The position numbers and the translations under genes were made by a program. Of a DNA stretch of 64,000 nucleotides, positions 33,493 to 43,564 are shown piece by piece (positions within the stretch are counted from its first letter, which is position 1; each line of letters begins with the position of its first letter). Source of the stretch: Pseudomonadota bacterium (GTDB lineage: Bacteria > Pseudomonadota > Alphaproteobacteria > Rhodospirillales > Magnetospirillaceae); contig JAJXUO010000012.1 of the NCBI GenBank assembly GCA_021782815.1, forward strand, positions 1 to 64,000, read 5' to 3'. The notes below the pieces were generated by a model. That model saw only the letters and a program-made list of their open reading frames with translations. It did not search any database and was not told the DNA's origin.

Positions 33493-36396
33493 ATGGCCGA
33501 CGAGCTTCCTCCGCCTCCGCCCGCTCCCGCCGCCGAACAGCCCGCCGCGCCGCCGCCCGCGCCGCCGCCCGCGCCCTCGGCGCCGCCCTCGGCTCGGATC
33601 TGGTCGCCGCCGACCGCTGGGCAGGGGGAGCGGCCGCGCCGGGACGCCGGGGGGGATGGCCGCTGGCGCGGTCCGCTGCTTTACGGCGGCGCCATCCTGA
33701 TCACCGTGCTGTGGTTGTCGGTGTGCCTGACCTATATCGACAAGTCGCTGGGCTGGAGCAACGTCTTCATGCTGCAGCCCCAGGAATTCGGCGGCATTCT
33801 CGGCGGCGCCGTGGTGCCGCTGGCCCTGATGTGGCTGTTCGTGGCGTTTCTCGATCGCGGCACCATCCTGCGGCGCGAGGCGGCCGAACTGCGGCGCTAT
33901 CTCGACCGCCTGGCCTATCCCAACGAGGAATCCGAGGCCCGCGTCACCACCATTTCCAATGCCCTGCGCCGTCAGGCCGAGGCGTTGACCACGGCGTCGT
34001 CGGAGGCGGTGGAGCGATCGGAGCAGGTGCGCCAGTCCTTGCAGCGCCAGATCGACGATCTTTCGAAGCTGGCGACCCGCGTCGGCGGCGATACCCAGCG
34101 GGTGGTGGACGGCCTGAAGCTTGAGGTGGAAACCCTGGCCCGCAGCACCGAGGGTACGGTGGCACGCATCGTCGAGGTGCGCGGCGCCACCCAGGATCTG
34201 GTGTCGGCCACGGAAGAGGCCATGACCCGGGCCAAGGAGTTCAGCCTGGGCATGGGCGAGCAGGTGGAGCGGCTGCGCAAGACCTCCGGCCAGGTGATGG
34301 AGCAGTCGGAACAGTCGGCCGGCGCCATCCAGAAGGCGGTGGACCTGATGGGCCGCGCGGTGATCTCCGCCACCGACAAGGTGGATGAACTGGCCCATGT
34401 GGTGGAAACCCAGTCCACCCGCATCCAGACGGTGTCGGAGCGGGCCATGAGCCGGGCCGACGAGGTGGCGCACGAACTGAACCGCCGCCAGGAGGCGCTG
34501 GATCAACTGTTCGGCAAGCAGAACGCCGACCTCGAAGCGGCGGCGGTGCGGCTGGCCGAGCAGACCGGGCGCATCAGCGCCTCGCTGGAGCAGCAGGCCA
34601 ACGGCCTCGACCAGATCACCGAGCGGGTGCTGACCCGGGTGAAAATCGTCGAGGAGGGACTGGGGGTGCAAACCCGCGAGCTTTCCTCGGCCTCGGATCA
34701 GGCCATGGTGCGCTTCCGCGAGCTGGGCGATGCCATGGGCCGCCATGTGGACGGGTTGCGCACGGCGGCCGAGGAGGCGTCGCAGCAGCTGGGCGCGGTG
34801 GGCGAGGTGTTCACCCAGCGCCGCGACGAGGTGGAGGGCGGCTGCGACCGGGCCATGACCCGGGTGCGCGAGGTGGGCGAGGCCCTGCAGGGGCAGAACC
34901 GCGCCCTGATCGCCGCCTCCGACCAGATGACCCAGCGCGCCCGCGAGCTGATGGATTCCTTGCGCCTGCATGTGGACGAACTGGGCCGGGGCGCCGACAA
35001 GGCGGCGGCCCAGGCCGAGGCCCTGCGCACGGGCCTGCGCAAACAGGCCGAGGAACTGGCCGATACCGCCAATCTGGTGTCGACCCAGGCCAAGCTGAGC
35101 GAAGCCTCGCTGGGGCAGCAGGCCCGGCACCTCAATTCCACGTCGGAGCAGGTGATGGCCCGGGTCAAGGGCATCGCCGACGATCTGCGCCTCAATGTCA
35201 ACGATCTGCTGGCCATGTCGGGCAGGGTCAGCGGCGAGTTGCAGTCGGTGGGCGAGATGTTGCGTCTGCGCAGCCAGGATGTGGGGCTGGCCTCGCAGCG
35301 CGCCGTCGAGGACGTGCAGAGCGTGGCCGACAGTTTCGACGAGCGTTCGGGGCAGCTGACCCAGGCCGCCGAGCAGGCCGCCGGCCGTCTGCGCTCCGCC
35401 GGCGAGGATATCCGCCGTCAGAGCGACGCGCTCATCGCCACCACCGAACAGGCCCATGGCGGGCTGGGCAAGGTGGGACAAGCGTTGCAGACCCAGTCGG
35501 CCGAGGTGGTCAAGGCCTCCGACAATGCCGGCGAGGCTCTGCGCGCCTTCGCCCAGCAGATGCGCCAGACCACTGTCGAGATGTCGGACGCGGCCCAGCA
35601 GGCGCAGTTGCAGTCGCGCGCTTCCGGCGACGCCCTGCGACAGGCCGCCCGGGAGTTCGAGGACGGCGCCGGCAAGACCGCCGCCCATGTGGCGGCGGTG
35701 TCGGAGCAGTTGAAGAGCAGCGTGCGCGATCTGGCCGGCACCTCGGACCGTATTACCGCCCAGGTGCGGGCCTCGGGCGAATCGCTGCGGCGCCAGTCGC
35801 AGGATCTGGCGGACTCCAGCGAGAGCACGGCCTCGCGCCTGGAAAATCTCTTCGAGACCCTGCGGCAGAAATCCAACGATCTCGGCATCACCGGCGAGCG
35901 GCTGTCGGCCCAGGCGGAAACCCTGGTGCAGACCTTCGCCCGCCAGACCGAGGATCTGCTGAAATCCTCGCGCACCGCCGAACAGCAGGCCCGCGACCTG
36001 GAGCAGCAGCGCAGCAGCGTTTCGGTGGAGAAATTCCTGCAAACGGCGGCCTTCATCGTCGAGAAGCTGCAATCGCTGTCGGTGGATATCAGCCGCATCT
36101 TCCAGTCGGGGGTGGACGACAAGACCTGGCGCGAGTTCCATTCCGGCGACCAGTCGGTGTTCCTGCGCAAGATTCTGAAGAATCTCGACCGCAACCAGAT
36201 CGCCGCCATCCGCACCCGCTACGAGGAGGACAGCCAGTTCCGCGACTTCGTCAACCGCTACCTGGCGGAGTTCGAGGCGCTGCTGGCCCAGGCCCGTCAG
36301 GCCGACCGCGCCGACGTGCTGACCGGCGCCTTCACCAGCGCCGAGGTGGGCAAGCTCTATCTGGTGCTGGCCCGCTCCCTGGGCCGCCTGGAATAG
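33493..36396 (+). CDS. Giant membrane-anchored coiled-coil protein, unknown function
   Basis: 967 residues. A proline-rich cytosolic head (1-35), two helices (about 62-82 and 98-120), then ~680 residues of uninterrupted heptad-rich helix (about 125-820) with alanine, glutamine and serine spacing like chemoreceptor or apolipoprotein repeats. A compact C-terminal domain (about 830-967) contains WREFHSGDQSVFLRKILKNLD and ends LARSLGRLE. No HAMP, MCP signalling hairpin tip or ATPase motif is visible. Likely an envelope scaffold or polar/cytoskeletal anchor; this is inference. Monocistronic, 81 bp after the YkgJ gene. Confidence 0.8.
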   Translation: MADELPPPPPAPAAEQPAAPPPAPPPAPSAPPSARIWSPPTAGQGERPRRDAGGDGRWRGPLLYGGAILITVLWLSVCLTYIDKSLGWSNVFMLQPQEFGGILGGAVVPLALMWLFVAFLDRGTILRREAAELRRYLDRLAYPNEESEARVTTISNALRRQAEALTTASSEAVERSEQVRQSLQRQIDDLSKLATRVGGDTQRVVDGLKLEVETLARSTEGTVARIVEVRGATQDLVSATEEAMTRAKEFSLGMGEQVERLRKTSGQVMEQSEQSAGAIQKAVDLMGRAVISATDKVDELAHVVETQSTRIQTVSERAMSRADEVAHELNRRQEALDQLFGKQNADLEAAAVRLAEQTGRISASLEQQANGLDQITERVLTRVKIVEEGLGVQTRELSSASDQAMVRFRELGDAMGRHVDGLRTAAEEASQQLGAVGEVFTQRRDEVEGGCDRAMTRVREVGEALQGQNRALIAASDQMTQRARELMDSLRLHVDELGRGADKAAAQAEALRTGLRKQAEELADTANLVSTQAKLSEASLGQQARHLNSTSEQVMARVKGIADDLRLNVNDLLAMSGRVSGELQSVGEMLRLRSQDVGLASQRAVEDVQSVADSFDERSGQLTQAAEQAAGRLRSAGEDIRRQSDALIATTEQAHGGLGKVGQALQTQSAEVVKASDNAGEALRAFAQQMRQTTVEMSDAAQQAQLQSRASGDALRQAAREFEDGAGKTAAHVAAVSEQLKSSVRDLAGTSDRITAQVRASGESLRRQSQDLADSSESTASRLENLFETLRQKSNDLGITGERLSAQAETLVQTFARQTEDLLKSSRTAEQQARDLEQQRSSVSVEKFLQTAAFIVEKLQSLSVDISRIFQSGVDDKTWREFHSGDQSVFLRKILKNLDRNQIAAIRTRYEEDSQFRDFVNRYLAEFEALLAQARQADRADVLTGAFTSAEVGKLYLVLARSLGRLE

Positions 36397-36410
36397 GCGG
36401 CCCGAAGGCC

Positions 36411-36803
36411 CCCGGGAACGCCAGCGCCCGGCGCCTGAGGGACAAAAAGAAGTTATTCCGGCGCCTGAGGGACAATCCCGGAAGCCGCCTTGGCGGCTGA
36501 CTAGCCCGTTGAGGGCGCCGGAGCGTTGCCGGAGCGAAAGCGCAGGCATAAGCGAGGACAAGCCAAGCTGGCGGCACGCCAGCGCCCGGCGCCTGAGGGA
36601 CATAAAAGAAGTTATTCCGGCGCCTGAGCGGACATATCCCGGAAGCCGCCTCGGCGGCTGACTAGCGCATTGAGCGCGCCGGAGCGTTGCCGGGAGCGCT
36701 TGCGCGGAGGCATAAGCGAGGACAAGCCAAGCTGGCGGCACGCCAGCGCCCGGCGCCTGAGCGGACATATAAAAGAAGTTATCCCGGCGCCTGAGGGACA
36801 TAA
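36411..36803. repeat. Degenerate tandem array of the MITE family, locus E
   Basis: About two and a half units of ~160 bp. The AGTTATYCCGGCGCCTGAG module recurs at about 36451, 36610 and 36770. Each unit contains the core CCAAGCTGGCGGCACGCCAG and a GCCGCCTYGGCGGC hairpin. The terminal hairpin and inverted repeats seen in copies A-D are missing, and I see no target duplication. The array fills the 413-bp gap between the coiled-coil gene and DUF2336; no gene is evident in it. Confidence 0.75.
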
Positions 36804-36809
36804 AAAAAT

Positions 36810-38183
36810 CTAATGCATTCCGGCGGCTTTGCCGACGGCGGCCATGGTGGTGAAGAAGTCCAGCTGCCAGGCCATTTCCTCGGCGGTCATGGGATAGTCC
36901 TGGCTGTCGGGCAGGGGGCGCAGGATGTCGCCGGGGGCGATCTTCGACAGGCGGATCTGCGCCAGCACCGCCGTGGGGGCTTTCAGTCCCGCCTTCCAGC
37001 ACAGGGCCAGCATGCCCTTGGCCGAGCGGGTGGCCACCACCTTCTGCGCCAGTTCCAGGGGCAGATCGGCGCGCACCGCCAGGGCGGCCACCACGAAGGC
37101 GTGCTTGCCCGAGGCGATGCCCGAGATGAGGGCGGTTTCGTCCAGCTTGCCCTCTTGATGCAGGCGCTGGGCGACCTCGAAGGGATCTTCCGCCGCGAAA
37201 CGGGATTCGGCCTCGCCGCCGCGGCCGGCGCCGCGATGGAACTCGGCCATGTCGGAACCGTTCTCCTCCACCCGGCGGCGCACCACGGCGGCCACGGCGG
37301 CCTTGGTCTCGGGGTCGATATCGGGGCGTTCCTGCAGGCGCTGCAACAGGCTTTCCGCCACGAAACGGGCCAGGCGGGTGGCGGCGCGGGCCGACAACTG
37401 CGGCCGGTTGACCAGGGGGGCGTGCCACAGTTCGTGCTGGGGGGCGTGGTCCAGCAGCATGTCGAGGGTTTCCTCGCGGATCTGGGCGCTGGGATTGCCT
37501 AAGAGCACCGCCACGGCGGTCACGTCCTCGCTGTGCACGATGGCGTCGGCGACGTCGGGGGCCACCAGGGCGCGGCGGCTGATGGCCGACAGCCGGTCGG
37601 TGACCGGGGCGCTTTGGATGATCTCCAGCAGATCCTCGTCGGTCAGCACCGGCGAAAATTCCAGGATGGGCAGCGCCACTTCCAGGGCGGGATCGTGCGC
37701 CAGGGTCAGAATCAGGTCGGGCGGGGCATTGGCGACGTCGCGCAGGGTTTCGGCCAGGATCTGCCGCACGCGGGTGATCTGGTCGCGGGCCAGAAGGGCC
37801 AGGGCCTCGTAGGTGCTCTGGCGCAGGCGATCCTGTTCGTCGGGCGACAGGCCGGGGGCCAGGCGGGCGATCTTGCCGGCCAGATCGCCCCGCACGTCCG
37901 GATTGGCGTCGGCCGCCAGCTTGAGATCGGCCTGGGCCGGGGTGGCGGGATTGGCGGCGATGCGGCGGCGCACCTCCGGGCTGGGATCCTCGGCCAGATA
38001 GTAAAGCACTTCCGGCCCCACGTCCTGGCGGGCGGCCAGACTGCCGCGCACGCTGGGATCCTTGTGGCGGGCCAGTTCCTTGATCTGCTCGTAGCTGAGG
38101 CCGGGGCGCTCGGCCAGCCGGGCGGGCTGGGCGGCATCCCGGCCCAGCAGGCGGTTCAGGGTCTTGCCGATCAGCCCGCTCAT
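36810..38183 (-). CDS. DUF2336 (HEAT-like repeat) protein
   Basis: 457 residues, almost entirely helical repeats: KDPSVRGSLAARQDVGPEVLYYLAEDPSPEVRRRIAAN is a typical repeat pair, repeated to about residue 250. The remainder is the DUF2336 C-terminal region. These proteins are common in Rhodospirillales and are probably scaffold or regulatory adaptors. ATG 38183 overlaps the stop of the diguanylate cyclase by 4 bp, so the two are translationally coupled and may act in one signalling path. Confidence 0.85.
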   Translation of the reverse strand: MSGLIGKTLNRLLGRDAAQPARLAERPGLSYEQIKELARHKDPSVRGSLAARQDVGPEVLYYLAEDPSPEVRRRIAANPATPAQADLKLAADANPDVRGDLAGKIARLAPGLSPDEQDRLRQSTYEALALLARDQITRVRQILAETLRDVANAPPDLILTLAHDPALEVALPILEFSPVLTDEDLLEIIQSAPVTDRLSAISRRALVAPDVADAIVHSEDVTAVAVLLGNPSAQIREETLDMLLDHAPQHELWHAPLVNRPQLSARAATRLARFVAESLLQRLQERPDIDPETKAAVAAVVRRRVEENGSDMAEFHRGAGRGGEAESRFAAEDPFEVAQRLHQEGKLDETALISGIASGKHAFVVAALAVRADLPLELAQKVVATRSAKGMLALCWKAGLKAPTAVLAQIRLSKIAPGDILRPLPDSQDYPMTAEEMAWQLDFFTTMAAVGKAAGMH

Positions 38184-39868
38184 GATGGCGGGCTCAAGGG
38201 GGGCTGCACCGCCAGGCGGAAGTCGCTCTTGCCGTCGCGCTTGACGCCGTACATGGCCTCGTCGGCGCGGGACAACAGCTCGTTCATGCTCTCCGGGCTG
38301 TCGCCCTGATGCACCGCCACCCCCAGGGACAGGGTCAGCTGGGCGTCGGGCCGGCCGGAAAACTGGGCGAGCAGGGCGCCGGCCTCGAGGATTTCGCGGC
38401 AGCGGCGGGTGGCGATGGCCTCGTCGGCGCCCTCCAGCCAGATGGCGAACTCGTCGCCGCCCAGGCGGGCCAAAAGATCGACGGGGCGGGTATGGGTCAG
38501 GAGAATGTCGCGCACCGCCAGCAGGGCCTCGTCGCCGCGCTTATGGCCGAAGAGATCGTTGACCAGTTTGAAATTGTCGAGATCCACATAGATCAGCGCC
38601 GCCGGCTTGCGGTCGAAGGCCAGGCGGTTGAAGCGGCGGGTCAGTTCCTCGAAGAAGGCGCGGCGGTTGTAAAGTCCGGTCAGGCCGTCGGTGCGCGACA
38701 GGGTGAGGATGCGCTCGTGATTGGCGATCTGCTCGTTGGCGATGCCGATCTGGTTGGCCACATCCTCCAGCAGCAGGCGGTCGTCGTCGCTCCAGCCCTG
38801 GGCGTCGCCGTTGCGCCAGACGATGATGGCGCCGTTGCCGCCCTGGCGGTAGCGGGTGAGGGCGGCCAGGGCCATGCGCTGTTCCACATGGCCTTCGAAG
38901 CGGTCGTCGGTGTTGAACACGGCCAGGATGGGGGCCGAACTGCCCACCGCGCCGAAAGCGCTGCCGGGGATGAACCCGGTTTCGGTACGCCGGTAGATCT
39001 GGCAGCCGATGCCGCTCAAGGCCCGCGCCGTGGCCTCGGCGGCGATTTTCAGCATATCGGCCGGATCCACCACGTCGCGGATGGTGCGCACGATGTAGGT
39101 GAGCAGCCGCTCGCGGTTGTTGGCCCGCACCAGGGCGGCGTCGCGCTCGCGTTCCAGGGTCACGTCGCGGCAGACGCCGCGCGCCCCCCGGCGCCGTCCC
39201 TCGCCGTCGCGCAAGGGCGACGAGGAGGCCAGCACGCAGGCGGCGGCGCCGTCGGCGCGGCGCAGCCACACTTCGGCGTCTTCCACCGGGCGGTCGGAGG
39301 TGAAGGGGACGAGACCGTTGATACCGGGCTGCTCGACGATGAACTCCTGCGGCAGCCGCCCCACCAGCTGATCGGCGGCATGGCCCAGGGCGCCACGGGG
39401 CGAGACGAAGACGAAGCTGCCCTCGGGGCCGATTTCCCAGGCGAAATCGCTGGAGATCTCCACCAGATCCTTATAGCGCTGCCGCGATTCCACCAGGGCG
39501 GCGCGCAGGTTGCTTTCCAGGGTGGCGTCCTTGGCCAGCACCAGGGCGGTGCCGTCGTGCAGCGGCAGAACGCTGAGATCGAACAGCATCAGGCCGTCTT
39601 TGTCGGGCAGCATGACGCTGTCCATCTGCGAGCGTCCCGAGGCCAGGGCGCGCCCGGCGGCGGCGGCGATGCCGGGCAGGGCGCCTTCCACCATCAGTCC
39701 GGCCAGCCGCGCCGCGGCGCTGTTGGCCTCGCTCACCTGACCCTGGGCATCGAGAATAAGGGCGGGCGTGGGGAAACTTTCCAGGGCGTCCAGCCCGAGG
39801 ACACGCGGACCGGAGCGATGGTCGGCGGCGAGGCCCAGCAAATCTTGTAATGTCTTGATCATGCTCAT
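38180..39868 (-). CDS. PAS-PAS-GAF diguanylate cyclase
   Basis: 562 residues. Two PAS-like regions (about 30-120 and 130-245), a GAF-like region (about 255-390) and a GGDEF domain with DLDNFKLVNDLFGH and RLGGDEFAIW. The product inhibition site is intact: RPVD lies five residues before GGDEF. The enzyme makes cyclic di-GMP from two GTP. No membrane segment or EAL domain. The PilZ protein at 47 kb is a possible c-di-GMP receiver in the same genome. Confidence 0.93.
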   Translation of the reverse strand: MSMIKTLQDLLGLAADHRSGPRVLGLDALESFPTPALILDAQGQVSEANSAAARLAGLMVEGALPGIAAAAGRALASGRSQMDSVMLPDKDGLMLFDLSVLPLHDGTALVLAKDATLESNLRAALVESRQRYKDLVEISSDFAWEIGPEGSFVFVSPRGALGHAADQLVGRLPQEFIVEQPGINGLVPFTSDRPVEDAEVWLRRADGAAACVLASSSPLRDGEGRRRGARGVCRDVTLERERDAALVRANNRERLLTYIVRTIRDVVDPADMLKIAAEATARALSGIGCQIYRRTETGFIPGSAFGAVGSSAPILAVFNTDDRFEGHVEQRMALAALTRYRQGGNGAIIVWRNGDAQGWSDDDRLLLEDVANQIGIANEQIANHERILTLSRTDGLTGLYNRRAFFEELTRRFNRLAFDRKPAALIYVDLDNFKLVNDLFGHKRGDEALLAVRDILLTHTRPVDLLARLGGDEFAIWLEGADEAIATRRCREILEAGALLAQFSGRPDAQLTLSLGVAVHQGDSPESMNELLSRADEAMYGVKRDGKSDFRLAVQPPLSPPS

Positions 39869-39902
39869 GCCGTTGCGACCCGCGAAGGCTCTATTCCTTA
39901 TG

Positions 39903-40056
39903 TTATACCAAATCCCGTTGATCGGACCCGATCACCGGAGCCCCTCACGCGGCGGGCGGGGTCTTCCAGACCCCTTGCCTAACGCGGCATCAGCCGCGCG
40001 TCGCCTTGCTCCTAACCGGCGTCGCGATGAGCCAAGCTCACCGCGACTTGGTATTA
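39903..40056. repeat. Interspersed repeat, TTGGTAT family, copy 2 (154 bp)
   Basis: Left end TTATACCAA, right end TTGGTATTA (inverted). Inside, ATCCCGTTGATCGGACC ... GATCACCGG forms a palindromic stretch. The right 60 bp match copy 1 at 20261-20313 with a few substitutions. It occupies about half of the 332-bp gap before the HAD gene; the rest of the gap has no gene I can support. Confidence 0.65.
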
Positions 40057-40200
40057 CACGTCCGCGCCGTTTCCTCATCCACAAGGAGTGTAGTCTACCC
40101 AACTTATGGCCTGGGGCAATGACGGAATCGGCCGGGGGGCCTTATCCCCCTGTTTTTCCCGGGGCTTGCGGCGCGGACGGCGAGGGCGTATCTCTTGGCC

Positions 40201-40896
40201 ATGGTCTCCGATGTCCGCCCGTTTCCCGCGCCGCTGCCCGATGTCTGGGTCTTCGATCTGGACAACACCCTTTATCCGGCCTCCTGCAGCCTGTTTCCGC
40301 AGATCGACCGGCGCATGCGCCAGTTCATCAGCGAGGCCCTGCATCTGCCGCTGGACGAAGCCTTCCGTCTGCAGAAGCGCTACTATCATCAGTACGGCAC
40401 CACCCTGCGCGGGCTGATGCTGGGGCATGGCATCGAGCCCGACACCTTCCTGGCCTATGTGCACGATATCGATTGCGGCGTCCTGGATCCGGCTCCGGCC
40501 CTTGAGGCGGCGCTGGCCGCTTTGCCGGGGCGGCGGCTGGTCTATACCAACGGTTCGGAGTGCCACGCCGTCAACGTGCTGGAGCGGCTGGGCATTTCCC
40601 GGCATTTCGACGGCATTTTCGATATCAAGGCCGCCGGCTATATCCCCAAACCCGATGCCGAGAGCTACGGCCGCATGATGGCCCGCCATGACGTGGCGCC
40701 GACGCGGGCGGCGATGTTCGAGGATATCGCCCGCAATCTTTTGCCGGCGGCGCAGGCGGGCATGACCACGGTGCTGGTGCGGGCCGAGGCGGGCGGCTGG
40801 CAGCCGCCGGAGGGCGAGGGGCCGCTCGATCATGTGCATCACATCACCGACGATCTGGCCGCCTGGCTGGCCGCGGTGGTAAAAAGCGGCGCCTGA
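40201..40896 (+). CDS. HAD-family pyrimidine 5'-nucleotidase-like hydrolase
   Basis: 231 residues. HAD motif I is [10 protein letters not shown], motif II YTNGS, and motifs III/IV IPKPD and MFEDIARNL, in the order of the SDT1/PPM1-like subgroup (pyrimidine 5'-nucleotidases acting on UMP/CMP). The helical cap begins [15 protein letters not shown] 40201 is preferred to the TTG two codons upstream. It lies 83 bp upstream of dapD in the same direction. Confidence 0.87.
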   Translation: MVSDVRPFPAPLPDVWVFDLDNTLYPASCSLFPQIDRRMRQFISEALHLPLDEAFRLQKRYYHQYGTTLRGLMLGHGIEPDTFLAYVHDIDCGVLDPAPALEAALAALPGRRLVYTNGSECHAVNVLERLGISRHFDGIFDIKAAGYIPKPDAESYGRMMARHDVAPTRAAMFEDIARNLLPAAQAGMTTVLVRAEAGGWQPPEGEGPLDHVHHITDDLAAWLAAVVKSGA

Positions 40897-40979
40897 GCGC
40901 ACGCCCGGTCTTGCCAAGGCCGGGGCGGGCCGGTAATGCTTCTTGTTTTCCCGTATCGTGTGAAATGGATCTGCCTTCC

Positions 40980-41828
40980 ATGTCGTTGAGTGCTGACATC
41001 ATCGCCTGTGTCGAGGAGGCCTGGGAAAACCGCGCCTCCATCACCCTTGAAACCCGTGGTCCGGTGCGCGAGGCCGTCGAGGCGACCCTGAACGCCCTGG
41101 ATTCCGGCCGGGTGCGCGTGGCCGAAAAACACGAGGGCCGCTGGGTGGTGAACCAGTGGGCCAAGAAGGCGGTGTTGCTGTCGTTCCGCCTTAACGACAA
41201 CGCGGTGATGGCCGGCGGTCCCGGCCAGGGCGGCGTGTGGTTCGACAAAGTGCCCACCAAGTTCGAGGGCTGGGGCGCCGACCAGTTCCGGCAGGCCGGT
41301 TTCCGCGCCGTGCCGGGCGCCGTGGTGCGCCGCTCGGCCTTCATCGGCAAGGGCGTGGTGCTGATGCCGTCCTTCGTCAATCTCGGCGCCTATGTGGACG
41401 AGGGCACCATGGTGGATACCTGGGCCACCGTCGGCTCCTGCGCCCAGATCGGCAAGAACGTGCATCTGTCGGGCGGCGCCGGGATCGGCGGCGTGCTGGA
41501 GCCGTTGCAGGCCGGTCCGGTCATCATCGAGGACAACTGCTTCATCGGCGCCCGCGCCGAGGTGGCGGAAGGGGTGATCGTGGAAACCGGCGCCGTTTTG
41601 TCCATGGGCGTCTATCTCGGCGCCTCCACCAAGATCATCGACCGCGAAACCGGCGAAGTGCATGTGGGCCGCGTGCCGGCCTATTCGGTGGTGGTTTCGG
41701 GCAGCCTGCCCGGCAAGCCGCTGCCCGACGGCACTCCCGGCCCCAGCCTTTATTGCGCGGTGATCGTGAAGAAGGTGGATGAAAAGACCCGCTCCAAGGT
41801 TTCCATCAACGAACTGCTGCGCGATTAA
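40980..41828 (+). CDS. dapD: Tetrahydrodipicolinate N-succinyltransferase
   Basis: 282 residues. A left-handed beta helix built on hexapeptide repeats ([45 protein letters not shown]) after an N-terminal domain with [25 protein letters not shown]. It succinylates tetrahydrodipicolinate in lysine and diaminopimelate synthesis. The chosen ATG aligns with the E. coli start; earlier in-frame starts add non-conserved residues. The stop is directly followed by the dapE ATG. Confidence 0.96.
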   Translation: MSLSADIIACVEEAWENRASITLETRGPVREAVEATLNALDSGRVRVAEKHEGRWVVNQWAKKAVLLSFRLNDNAVMAGGPGQGGVWFDKVPTKFEGWGADQFRQAGFRAVPGAVVRRSAFIGKGVVLMPSFVNLGAYVDEGTMVDTWATVGSCAQIGKNVHLSGGAGIGGVLEPLQAGPVIIEDNCFIGARAEVAEGVIVETGAVLSMGVYLGASTKIIDRETGEVHVGRVPAYSVVVSGSLPGKPLPDGTPGPSLYCAVIVKKVDEKTRSKVSINELLRD

Positions 41829-43010
41829 ATGACCACCATGGCCGCCGCCCCCTTCGATCTGGCCGATCCCCTGGGGCTGGCCCAGGCCCTGATCCGCTGC
41901 CCCAGCGTCACCCCGGCCGATGCCGGGGCGCTGGACCAGCTGCAGGCCGCCCTGGAGCGGCTGGGCTTCACCTGCCTGCGTCTGCCGTTCGGGGCGGCGG
42001 AGGGGCGGCCGGTCATCGACAATCTCTACGCCCGGCGCGGCAGCGGCGCCCCACATGTCTGCTTCGCCGGCCATACCGACGTGGTGCCGCCCGGCCAGGG
42101 CTGGCGGCACGATCCCTTCGCCGCCACGGTGGAGGACGGCGTGCTCTACGGCCGGGGCGCCGCCGATATGAAGGGGGCCATCGCCAGTTTCGTCGCCGCC
42201 GTGGCCGCGCTGCTGGCCGAGGGCGAGCCCGCGGGCTCCATCAGCCTGCTCATCACCGGCGACGAGGAGGCCCGGGCCCTCGACGGCACCGTGCGCATGC
42301 TCGACGTTCTGGCCGCCCGGGGCGAAACCATCGATTACTGCGTGGTGGGGGAACCCACCTGCCCGCAGACCCTGGGCGACATGATCAAGATCGGGCGGCG
42401 CGGCAGCCTGAACGGCCGCCTGCGGGTGACGGGCACGCAGGGCCATTCCGCTTATCCGCATCTGGCCGATAATCCCCTGCCGCGTCTGGTGGCCATGCTG
42501 GCCGCCATCACCGCCGAGCCCCTGGATCAGGGCAATGCCCATTTCCAGGCCTCCACCCTGGCGCTCACCTCCATCGATGTGGGCAATCCCGCCACCAACG
42601 TCATTCCGGCGGAAGGGCGGGCCGCCTTCAACATCCGCTTCAACGATCAATGGGACGGGGCCGCGCTGGAGCGCTGGCTGCGCCGCCGCCTCGACGCCGT
42701 GGGCGGCGCCTACACCCTGGAGATCGAGGTGTCGGGCGACAGTTTCCTCACGCCGCCCGGTCCGCTGTCGGCGGCCCTGGTGGCGGCCATCGGCGCCGAA
42801 ACCGGCCTTGTGCCCGAACTTTCCACCTCGGGCGGCACCTCGGATGCCCGCTTCATCAAGGCCGTCTGCGCGGTGTCGGAATTCGGCCTGGTGGGCAAAA
42901 CCATCCACAAGGCCGAGGAAGGCGTGGCGGTCGCGGATCTGCGCTGCCTGGCCCGCATCTATCGCCGGGTGCTGTCCACCCTGCTGGCCGGGGGCGGCGG
43001 GGCGCCATGA
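41829..43010 (+). CDS. dapE: Succinyl-diaminopimelate desuccinylase
   Basis: 393 residues, M20 metallopeptidase family. The zinc ligands and catalytic residues are visible in [31 protein letters not shown] and VGEPT, plus [12 protein letters not shown] near the C-terminus. It releases succinate and L,L-diaminopimelate. With dapD it forms the succinylase branch; argD could supply the aminotransferase step between them. The stop overlaps the next ATG by 4 bp. Confidence 0.96.
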   Translation: MTTMAAAPFDLADPLGLAQALIRCPSVTPADAGALDQLQAALERLGFTCLRLPFGAAEGRPVIDNLYARRGSGAPHVCFAGHTDVVPPGQGWRHDPFAATVEDGVLYGRGAADMKGAIASFVAAVAALLAEGEPAGSISLLITGDEEARALDGTVRMLDVLAARGETIDYCVVGEPTCPQTLGDMIKIGRRGSLNGRLRVTGTQGHSAYPHLADNPLPRLVAMLAAITAEPLDQGNAHFQASTLALTSIDVGNPATNVIPAEGRAAFNIRFNDQWDGAALERWLRRRLDAVGGAYTLEIEVSGDSFLTPPGPLSAALVAAIGAETGLVPELSTSGGTSDARFIKAVCAVSEFGLVGKTIHKAEEGVAVADLRCLARIYRRVLSTLLAGGGGAP

Positions 43011-43564
43011 TGGCCTTCTTGCGCGAGATCGCGGCCGGTCTGCGCGGCCTTTTGCGCTTCGATGCCGGGGCTTTCCGGCATTTCGCCCATGGCGGACGCG
43101 GCTTTCTGCTGTCGTTCCTGGCGGCGGTGGTGGTGCTGCCCTTCCAGGCCGGCATCGTCTGGGCCGGGGTGGTGAGCGAGCAGGTGCGCGATCCGCTGCG
43201 CTACAGCCTGTTCCAATGGCTGGCCTACGGCGTGGCCTGGCTGGCCTATCCGCTGCTGATGCTGCCCATCGCCCGCCATTTCCGCTGCCAGGGCCGCTAT
43301 TATACCTATTTCGCCGCCTTCAACTGGTTCCAGGTGGTGGAATTCGCGCTGATGACCCCCATCATCCTGCTGGGGGCGCTGCAACTGCTGCCGCCCGGTC
43401 CGGCCTTCCTGCTGTGGCTGCTGGCCACCCTGGCGCTGCTGGCCTATGAATGGTTTCTGCTGCGGCGCGGCCTGGGGGTGGAGATCTCCACCGCCAGCGC
43501 CCTGACCATCATCAATATGCTGCTGACCCTGTTGATCTATCGCGTCGGCGAGTTGCTGTCATGA
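43007..43564 (+). CDS. Integral membrane protein of unknown function
   Basis: 185 residues with about five hydrophobic segments (near 33-55, 68-88, 102-122, 128-150 and 160-180). Features include [23 protein letters not shown], which suggests a Yip1-like or DUF-type helical bundle, but I do not recognise the family. Translationally coupled at both ends: overlaps dapE by 4 bp and the acyltransferase gene by 4 bp. The coupling hints at a cell-wall or envelope role beside diaminopimelate synthesis. Confidence 0.75.
   Translation: MMAFLREIAAGLRGLLRFDAGAFRHFAHGGRGFLLSFLAAVVVLPFQAGIVWAGVVSEQVRDPLRYSLFQWLAYGVAWLAYPLLMLPIARHFRCQGRYYTYFAAFNWFQVVEFALMTPIILLGALQLLPPGPAFLLWLLATLALLAYEWFLLRRGLGVEISTASALTIINMLLTLLIYRVGELLS

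Noticed and set aside
36411-36803. CRISPR array
   Set aside because: The repeats are ~160 bp, GC-rich, with no short regular repeat-spacer pattern and no cas genes anywhere in the window.
32956-37428. 1490-codon open frame on the minus strand
   Set aside because: It runs antisense through the coiled-coil gene, the repeat array and DUF2336; residues are Gln/His/Arg/Gly-rich without domains, typical of antisense frames in GC-rich DNA.
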